The notes below the pieces were generated by a model. The model worked only from the letters and a program-made list of their open reading frames with translations. It had not been told where the DNA came from and did no database searches. The position numbers and the translations under genes were made by a program. A DNA stretch of 64,000 bases from Flavobacteriaceae bacterium (GTDB taxonomy: Bacteria > Bacteroidota > Bacteroidia > Flavobacteriales > Flavobacteriaceae). Of this stretch, positions 58,783 to 64,000 are shown piece by piece. Location of the stretch: contig PALG01000029.1 of assembly GCA_002707025.1 (NCBI GenBank), positions 62,001 through 126,000 on the forward strand. The letters are read 5' to 3'. Within the stretch, counting starts at the first letter, position 1; each line of letters starts with the position of its first letter.

Positions 58783-60066
58783 ATGTCGAATAAAATTGGA
58801 TTAAAAGAAGCCATGTCTATAGGAATAGGTGGTATGGTGGGCGGTGGAATCTTCGCTGTTTTGGGATTGGCTGCCACTTTGGCCAAAGGGGGTACGCCCA
58901 TTGCTTTTCTATTAGCGGGTATCATCGCACTACTCACCTCCTATAGTTATATAAAACTCTCCCTGAAGTATGCAGATCGAGGAGGTACCGTAAAATTTAT
59001 CAATCAAGGCTTTGGAATTTCTATCTTCAGTGGAGGAATTAATAATTTGTTATGGGTAAGTTATATCATTATGCTGGGGTTGTATGCTTCCGCATTTGGT
59101 TCGTATGCCCCAAATTTATATGAATTTGTTTCAAAAGAAGTAGATTTTCACCTCTATGCCAGCGGTGTCATCATATTTGCCTCAATTATCAATTATTACA
59201 GCATAAAGGTAGTTGGGGCTATTGAATCCTACGCGGTAATTATTAAACTGATCATCCTATTGGGATTTGTAGGAATTGGAGCCTATGGTTTAATAGGCAA
59301 CCCCAACCTTGAGCAATTGTCGATCTCAAATTGGGAAAGTCCTATAAATTTACTCACGGCGGGAATGGTCATTTTTGTTGCTTATGAAGGGTTTGAATTG
59401 ATTGCCAACTCGGTTCCAGATATTGAAAACCCCGAAAAAAATGTCCCTCGGGCCTACTTGTATTCTGTCCTTTTTGTTATCATACTCTACATTATCATTG
59501 CGGTAGTTACCGTGGGATCGCTCACCTTCGATAAAATTAAATCGGCTGAAGACTATGTACTTGCTGAAGCCGCTAAACCCATGTTGGGACAAATAGGTTT
59601 TACCATTATTACCATAGCGGCACTTATTTCTACGTTTTCGGCAATCAATGCTTCACTCTATGGGGGAAGTCGGGTAAGCTATGAAATCGCTGAAGAGGAC
59701 GAACTCCCGCACCAACTCACCTACCAACTTTGGAATCAACCTATAGGGTTATTAATTACTGCCATTGCAACACTCCTGCTTTGTAATATAATGGAATTGG
59801 AAAGTATCTCCACGGCCGGTAGTGTTGGCTTTTTAGTAGTTTTTGCAGCTGTTAATTATGCCGGATTTAAGTTACATAAAGAAACGGGAGGGCTTTCATG
59901 GATTCCTTTATTGGGACTTATCTTCTGTCTCATAGCCTTGGTCACCTTAATTATTCAGGAATTCGAAACCAATAAGGTAGGAGTCATCACAGCAGTTTCA
60001 TTGGTTGGTATTTGCTTTATCATGGAATGGTTCTACAAAAGAAGTGGAAAAGATGCCCAAAATTGA
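58783..60066 (+). CDS. APC-superfamily amino-acid permease
   Basis: The product (427 aa) is a membrane transporter with about 12 helices. The N-terminal motif LKEAMSIGIGGMVGGGIFAVLGL, with its unwound GxG of helix 1, is a hallmark of the APC superfamily (LeuT fold). Other landmarks are VIFVAYEGFELIANSVPDIENPEKNVPRAYLY (helix 6 region and loop) and YGGSRVSYEIAEEDELP. It likely imports or exchanges amino acids with H+ or another ion; the substrate is not predictable. The ATG at 58783 is preferred over an in-frame TTG at 58771. A GAAATTTG element at 58750-58757 is a near-match -7 box. The 3' end overlaps the next gene by 14 bp. Confidence 0.9.
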   Translation: MSNKIGLKEAMSIGIGGMVGGGIFAVLGLAATLAKGGTPIAFLLAGIIALLTSYSYIKLSLKYADRGGTVKFINQGFGISIFSGGINNLLWVSYIIMLGLYASAFGSYAPNLYEFVSKEVDFHLYASGVIIFASIINYYSIKVVGAIESYAVIIKLIILLGFVGIGAYGLIGNPNLEQLSISNWESPINLLTAGMVIFVAYEGFELIANSVPDIENPEKNVPRAYLYSVLFVIILYIIIAVVTVGSLTFDKIKSAEDYVLAEAAKPMLGQIGFTIITIAALISTFSAINASLYGGSRVSYEIAEEDELPHQLTYQLWNQPIGLLITAIATLLLCNIMELESISTAGSVGFLVVFAAVNYAGFKLHKETGGLSWIPLLGLIFCLIALVTLIIQEFETNKVGVITAVSLVGICFIMEWFYKRSGKDAQN

Positions 60067-60514
60067 ACTAGCAACGTATATAAAAGCCCCGCAAGAGGTT
60101 GTTTTTGACTGGTCCCGTAGTATTGACCTGCACATAGAATCTACCGCACAAACTCATGAAAAAGCTGTCGCTGGGAAAACCAGCGGACTTATTAGCCTTG
60201 GGGAATCTGTTACGTGGCGTGCAAAACACTTTGGAGTGTATCAAAATCTTACCTCCAAAATCATACAATTTGATCGGCCCAATTCGTTTACCGATGAAAT
60301 GCAAAAAGGTGCTTTTAAAAGTTTTACGCACCAACACCTTTTTTCAGAAAAGGAAGGGATTACAGAAATGAAGGATCTTTTTGAATACCAATCGCCATGG
60401 GGGATTTTAGGCAAACTGGCTAATAAATTGTTTTTAAACAGGTACCTCACAAACTTATTGGAAAAAAGGAATAGTGTGATTAAAAAAATAGCCGAAAGCG
60501 GACAAATTCCGTAA
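60053..60514 (+). CDS. SRPBCC-family protein (START/Bet v1-like fold)
   Basis: The product (153 aa) has an SRPBCC ligand-binding fold: MPKIELATYIKAPQEVVFDW at the N-terminus, a central ESVTWRAKHFGVYQ strand pair, DEMQKGAFKSFTHQHLFSE, and the C-terminal helix (RYLTNLLEKRNSVIKKIAE). Such proteins bind hydrophobic ligands in a cavity; many bacterial members have no known partner. The start ATG overlaps the permease stop by 14 bp, so the two are translationally coupled. I use ATG 60053 and not the frame from 60005, which lies inside the permease gene. Confidence 0.85.
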   Translation: MPKIELATYIKAPQEVVFDWSRSIDLHIESTAQTHEKAVAGKTSGLISLGESVTWRAKHFGVYQNLTSKIIQFDRPNSFTDEMQKGAFKSFTHQHLFSEKEGITEMKDLFEYQSPWGILGKLANKLFLNRYLTNLLEKRNSVIKKIAESGQIP

Positions 60515-60582
60515 TTTAAAATTCATTGTCGCATCATTTTATTGGTTATCTTTAAAACATCAACCTAATCATAAATTATCCT

Positions 60583-60972
60583 ATGGCACAGCAAAATCCC
60601 GTGGTCTGGTTCGAAATTTACACCAACGACCTTTCTAGAGCACAAAAATTCTATGAAACTGTTTTTCAAGTACAATTAACCGAACTCCCAAATCCTGATC
60701 CGCAGGAAAACTTTAAAATGCTCTCTTTTCCCGGCGATATGGAAACCAAGGGTGCGGCTTCGGGGGCCTTGGTCTGGATGGAAGGTTTTGAGGCAGGTGG
60801 AAACGGTACAATTGTTTATTTTCACAGTGAAGACTGTGTCACTGAAGAATCCCGGGTGGAAAAAGCCGGCGGTACTATTTTTAAACCTAAAATGTCGATC
60901 GGGGAATATGGTTTTGTGTCATTGGTGATAGATACCGAAGGTAACATGATAGGAATTCATTCCCTGAAATAA
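60583..60972 (+). CDS. VOC-family (glyoxalase-like) protein
   Basis: The product (129 aa) has a vicinal-oxygen-chelate fold: VVWFEIYTNDLSRAQKFYETVF at the N-terminus, SGALVWMEG, GTIVYFHSEDC, and KMSIGEYGFVSLVIDTEGNMIGIHS at the end. Metal-ligand candidates are the early Glu and the late Asp/His, but I cannot assign catalysis; many bacterial members act as lyases or dioxygenases or bind antibiotics. A TATCTTTA -7-like box lies about 30 bp upstream. It is followed after 9 bp by the NTF2-like gene. Confidence 0.87.
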   Translation: MAQQNPVVWFEIYTNDLSRAQKFYETVFQVQLTELPNPDPQENFKMLSFPGDMETKGAASGALVWMEGFEAGGNGTIVYFHSEDCVTEESRVEKAGGTIFKPKMSIGEYGFVSLVIDTEGNMIGIHSLK

Positions 60973-60981
60973 TACAATTCT

Positions 60982-61434
60982 ATGAGAAACATTAATGTAA
61001 TTGTATTCCTTTTTTGCTTTGCAACAGTGCTTGTTACGGCCCAAGAAAAGGATGAAAAGGCCATTATTCAATTATTGGAAAAAGAATCGGCCACTTGGCG
61101 ATCTGGAGATATTAAAGCCCATGCCAATTGTTGGGCCATCAAGCCTTACAGTCGGATTTTAATCTCAACTGGAGATGGAAATGTCATCGATGTTCCACCG
61201 CAGGTCATGATCGATCCTCCCGCAAATATGGCAGGGAACGGAGGGACTTCAAGTAATTCCAATTATAAATTTCATATCGAGGGAAATACCGCTTGGGTAA
61301 GCCATGATGAAGTTTCCATTTCAAAAGAGGGTAAGGAAAGTCATACTCTCGAATATCGCATGCTTGAGAAAATAGATGGCGAATGGAAATTGGTAGGACA
61401 ATCCATTCATGTATTACCCAATTCTGAAAAATAA
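60982..61434 (+). CDS. Exported NTF2-like protein
   Basis: The product (150 aa) has a signal peptide (VIVFLFCFATVLVTAQ) and an NTF2/SnoaL-like domain: KAIIQLLEKESATWRSGDIKAHANCWAI at the first helix, KPYSRILISTGDG, and NTAWVSHDEVSIS and YRMLEKIDGEWKLVGQSIHV in the last sheet. It may bind a small ligand in the periplasm. It lies 9 bp after the VOC gene and is probably co-transcribed with it. A similar exported NTF2-like gene is at 8461-8952, but the two sequences are clearly different. Confidence 0.83.
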   Translation: MRNINVIVFLFCFATVLVTAQEKDEKAIIQLLEKESATWRSGDIKAHANCWAIKPYSRILISTGDGNVIDVPPQVMIDPPANMAGNGGTSSNSNYKFHIEGNTAWVSHDEVSISKEGKESHTLEYRMLEKIDGEWKLVGQSIHVLPNSEK

Positions 61435-61447
61435 TGTATACGTAGTC

Positions 61448-61960
61448 ATGACAGTTTCCCAATTACCCTATTTGCCCGAATTTTTCGATCGTTATATTAC
61501 TTTGATTCCTTCGGAAGCAACACTCATGAGTCAGTTTGAAGAGGCTAAAACCCAAATGGAACGGATTCGCCCCTCCCTCATTCAATTTGAAAATTATCGC
61601 TATCAGCCGCACAAATGGACTCCGAAGGATATTTTACAGCACCTTATCGATAATGAACGCATCCAATCGTATAGGGCTTTAGCCTTCGCCCGTGGAGAAA
61701 CTGCATCCTTACCTGGTTATAACGAAAATAGTTATGCTGAAAATACATTGGCAGAAGGCAGAAACATGACCGATTTATTGGATGAGTTTTATCTGGTAAG
61801 GGAAAGCAGCAGGGTTCTGTTCGATTCGTTTTCTGAAGCACAGCTGCTTCGAGAGGGCATTTGTTCGAATATCAAAATAACGGTATTGGCGTTGGGGTTT
61901 CAGATTATAGGACACCAGTTTCACCATCAAACTGTTTTAAAGGAACGTTATTTCCAATAA
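61448..61960 (+). CDS. DinB-family protein
   Basis: The product (170 aa) is a cytoplasmic four-helix DinB-type protein: YQPHKWTPKDILQHLIDNERIQSYRALAFARGE, with the first metal His in the LQHLIDNE helix (near 65), and the last His residues in GHQFHHQTVLKERY (near 156-161). The histidine pattern fits a metal-binding DinB, some of which act as thiol-dependent transferases. The ATG at 61448 gives MTVSQLPYLPEFF; an in-frame ATG at 61409 falls inside the upstream gene. It lies 13 bp after the NTF2-like gene, suggesting one transcript with VOC, NTF2 and GNAT genes. Confidence 0.85.
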   Translation: MTVSQLPYLPEFFDRYITLIPSEATLMSQFEEAKTQMERIRPSLIQFENYRYQPHKWTPKDILQHLIDNERIQSYRALAFARGETASLPGYNENSYAENTLAEGRNMTDLLDEFYLVRESSRVLFDSFSEAQLLREGICSNIKITVLALGFQIIGHQFHHQTVLKERYFQ

Positions 61961-61978
61961 TCAAAACCAAGTAATCGC

Positions 61979-62407
61979 ATGACCTTAAAAATACTTACTT
62001 CAGAAGACCTCACTTCAAGCCTTCAGACCCAAGTTACAGAACTTTACAAGCAGTTGAGCGAGAAAGTAAGCCAAATACCCCTTGAAACGGTTTTTCAGCA
62101 AAACAATACAACAATTGTTTATGCGATGGAGGGAACAAAACTGATAGGGATGGCTTCCATGGGTAATTATCGCGTTATCTCTGGAATTAAAGGATGGATT
62201 GAAGATGTTGTGGTAGACGAGACACAGCGTGGCAAGGGTATTGGCGAACAACTCATTCGAAAACTATTGCATATCGCAAAGCAAAGAAACTACACCGATG
62301 TATTCCTTTTTACGGAAGACTTCCGCGTCCCGGCCATTCATTTGTATAAAAAATTGGGATTTGTATTTCGGGATAGTCAGATTTACACCTATAAAGTTCT
62401 GAAGTAG
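61979..62407 (+). CDS. GNAT-family N-acetyltransferase
   Basis: The product (142 aa) has a GNAT fold with the acetyl-CoA loop VVDETQRGKGIGEQLIRKLLHIAKQ (motif A, near residues 80-104) and a C-terminal LYKKLGFVFRDSQIYTYK. The substrate is unknown. It lies 18 bp after the DinB gene and ends about 85 bp before uvrB, whose own promoter is in the gap. Confidence 0.88.
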   Translation: MTLKILTSEDLTSSLQTQVTELYKQLSEKVSQIPLETVFQQNNTTIVYAMEGTKLIGMASMGNYRVISGIKGWIEDVVVDETQRGKGIGEQLIRKLLHIAKQRNYTDVFLFTEDFRVPAIHLYKKLGFVFRDSQIYTYKVLK

Positions 62408-62465
62408 CGTTATAAAAGGAACTATAAGATTACCTTAAACCCCTGTAAAGGTCTATAAATTTCCC

Positions 62466-62473
62466 TATTTTTG
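62466..62473 (+). promoter_or_regulatory. -7 box for uvrB
   Basis: TATTTTTG, perfect TAnnTTTG match, 20 bp before the uvrB ATG at 62494. Confidence 0.55.
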
Positions 62474-62493
62474 TAAGGAACACAAAAACAGCT

Positions 62494-64000
62494 ATGAAGT
62501 TTCAAATTGTTAGTGATTTTCAACCAACAGGAGATCAGCCAGAAGCCATTAGTCAATTGGTAGCCGGCCTCCAATCTGATGAAAAATACCAAACCCTTCT
62601 CGGGGTAACCGGAAGTGGAAAAACCTTTACGGTAGCCAATGTGGTTCAGGAAGTGCAAAAACCCACCTTGGTCCTGGCTCACAATAAAACCCTTGCTGCA
62701 CAGCTGTACAGTGAGTTCAAACAATTTTTTCCGAACAATGCGGTAGAATATTTTGTCTCTTACTACGATTATTACCAACCCGAAGCGTACATTCCAACGA
62801 GTGGAACCTACATAGAAAAAGATCTTTCCATTAACGAAGAAATTGAGAAACTTCGATTGAGCACTACTTCTTCCCTACTCTCTGGACGACGGGATGTGTT
62901 GGTGGTGGCTTCGGTTTCCTGTTTGTACGGTATTGGGAACCCTATCGAATTTCAGAAGAATGTGATTCATTTGGAGAAAGGTCAAATCCTTTCACGTACC
63001 AAATTATTGCATCAATTAGTACAAAGTCTGTATGCCCGTACGGAACATGATTTCCATAATGGCCGTTTCCGAATTAAAGGGGATACCGTGGATATTTACC
63101 CTGGATATGCCGATAATGCGTTTCGAGTGCACTTTTTTGGGGATGAGATTGAAGAAATTGAAGCGTTTGACCCACTGAATAATCAAGTGATTGAAAAGTA
63201 CGACCGACTCAATATTTACCCAGCCAATATGTTTGTGACTTCCCCTGAAGTGTTACAAACCGCTATTAAGGATATTCAGGATGATTTGATGAAGCAAATC
63301 GACTACTTTAAGGAAATTGGGAAGCATCTGGAAGCAAAACGACTGGAAGAGCGTACCAACTTTGACTTGGAAATGATTCGGGAATTGGGCTATTGTAGCG
63401 GGATTGAGAACTATTCCCGTTATCTGGACCGAAGGCAGCCTGGGACGCGACCGTTCTGTTTATTGGACTATTTCCCTGATGATTATTTGATGATTGTAGA
63501 TGAAAGCCACGTCTCCATTCCGCAGGTGGGTGCCATGTACGGTGGGGATCGAAGCAGAAAAGAAAACTTAGTGGAGTACGGTTTCCGCTTGCCCGCAGCT
63601 ATGGACAACCGTCCCTTGAAGTTTGAAGAATTTGAAGCCCTTCAGAATCAAGTGATTTATGTAAGTGCCACCCCAGCAGATTACGAATTGGAGCAATCGG
63701 GAGGTGTCTATGTGGAGCAGATTATTCGTCCGACCGGCTTATTGGATCCGCCTATTGAAGTTCGACCCAGTTTGAATCAGATCGATGATTTATTGGAGGA
63801 AATTCAGCAACGGATAGAAAAAGACGAACGTGTTTTGGTGACTACCCTCACCAAGCGTATGGCGGAAGAGTTGACCAAATACATGACACGGATTCAGATT
63901 CGCTGTAGGTACATCCATAGCGATGTAGATACGTTGGAAAGAGTGGAAATTATGCAGGATCTTCGTTTGGGATTATTTGATGTATTGGTCGGGGTTAATT
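62494..64000 (+). CDS. uvrB: Excinuclease ABC subunit B (cut by right edge)
   Basis: The product is the damage-verification helicase of nucleotide excision repair. The frame is open from ATG 62494 to the window end, about 502 codons of the usual ~660. Seen in order: Walker [32 protein letters not shown], the beta-hairpin region [29 protein letters not shown], Walker B region [19 protein letters not shown], and [15 protein letters not shown]. The sequence [21 protein letters not shown] follows. The rest of the helicase domain 2 and the C-terminal UVR motif lie beyond the edge. Identification is firm. Confidence 0.97.
   Translation, partial: MKFQIVSDFQPTGDQPEAISQLVAGLQSDEKYQTLLGVTGSGKTFTVANVVQEVQKPTLVLAHNKTLAAQLYSEFKQFFPNNAVEYFVSYYDYYQPEAYIPTSGTYIEKDLSINEEIEKLRLSTTSSLLSGRRDVLVVASVSCLYGIGNPIEFQKNVIHLEKGQILSRTKLLHQLVQSLYARTEHDFHNGRFRIKGDTVDIYPGYADNAFRVHFFGDEIEEIEAFDPLNNQVIEKYDRLNIYPANMFVTSPEVLQTAIKDIQDDLMKQIDYFKEIGKHLEAKRLEERTNFDLEMIRELGYCSGIENYSRYLDRRQPGTRPFCLLDYFPDDYLMIVDESHVSIPQVGAMYGGDRSRKENLVEYGFRLPAAMDNRPLKFEEFEALQNQVIYVSATPADYELEQSGGVYVEQIIRPTGLLDPPIEVRPSLNQIDDLLEEIQQRIEKDERVLVTTLTKRMAEELTKYMTRIQIRCRYIHSDVDTLERVEIMQDLRLGLFDVLVGVN

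Overview
The window looks like chromosomal DNA of a marine-type flavobacterium (Bacteroidota, Flavobacteriaceae-like). The evidence is internal. Many genes are preceded by the Bacteroidota -7 promoter box (TAnnTTTG), and few have a convincing Shine-Dalgarno. Three secreted proteins end in type IX secretion (T9SS) sorting domains. Menaquinone genes are present, and many products resemble flavobacterial families. I see no rRNA, tRNA, CRISPR array, integrase or transposase. Both window edges cut genes: asnB on the left (N-terminus missing) and uvrB on the right (C-terminus missing).

Region 1 (1-13.6 kb) is accessory in character. It holds asnB, lipoproteins, a small NAD(P)-binding protein, DinB, a YgiD-type dioxygenase, a T9SS BNR-repeat protein, and a secreted protein with a DnaJ-like zinc-ribbon tail. 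It also holds two AT-rich single-gene modules: a GIY-YIG protein at 3.9-4.6 kb and a VCBS-repeat T9SS protein at 12.1-13.4 kb. Each module has the same architecture: a shared ~109-bp repeat upstream of the gene, a module-specific 10-bp inverted repeat around the gene, and a related long imperfect palindrome downstream. This resembles integron gene cassettes with attC sites and is the most unusual structure in the window. A frameshifted small gene follows the second palindrome.

Region 2 (13.4-15.2 kb) has no supported gene. It is a field of nested repeats: heptamer arrays, three copies of a 120-160 bp module, hairpins and a longer composite element.

Region 3 (15.2-28 kb) is mostly minus strand. 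It carries a Tat-exported GMC dehydrogenase pair, formate-THF ligase, a DoxX protein, a TlpA-like thioredoxin lipoprotein and menB. A secreted bleomycin-hydrolase-like peptidase and a CvfB-like RNA-binding protein follow, then menD-menF-menI.

Region 4 (28.2-37.2 kb, plus strand) is an alpha-glucan locus. A leucine-rich-repeat protein is followed by a tight glgE-maltokinase-glgB operon and a GH31 alpha-glucosidase. Near-identical CGAAATCGATTTCG-type palindromes lie upstream of glgE and of the GH31 gene, suggesting one regulator.

Region 5 (37.2-53.2 kb) contains an S9 peptidase, a CAT-like acyltransferase, a HAD phosphatase, ettA, a biotin-dependent carboxylase beta subunit, a GNAT-nitrilase fusion, an M24 peptidase, an SGNH-like lipoprotein, and a compact menA-MBL-menC-CPBP-menE operon. 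Together with menB and menD/F/I, most menaquinone steps are encoded here; menH was not recognised.

Region 6 (53.2-64 kb) has a large T9SS choice-of-anchor protein, DoxX, holA, an HsdR_N nuclease-fold protein, an amino-acid permease, and a run of small plus-strand enzymes (SRPBCC, VOC, NTF2-like, DinB, GNAT) leading to uvrB.
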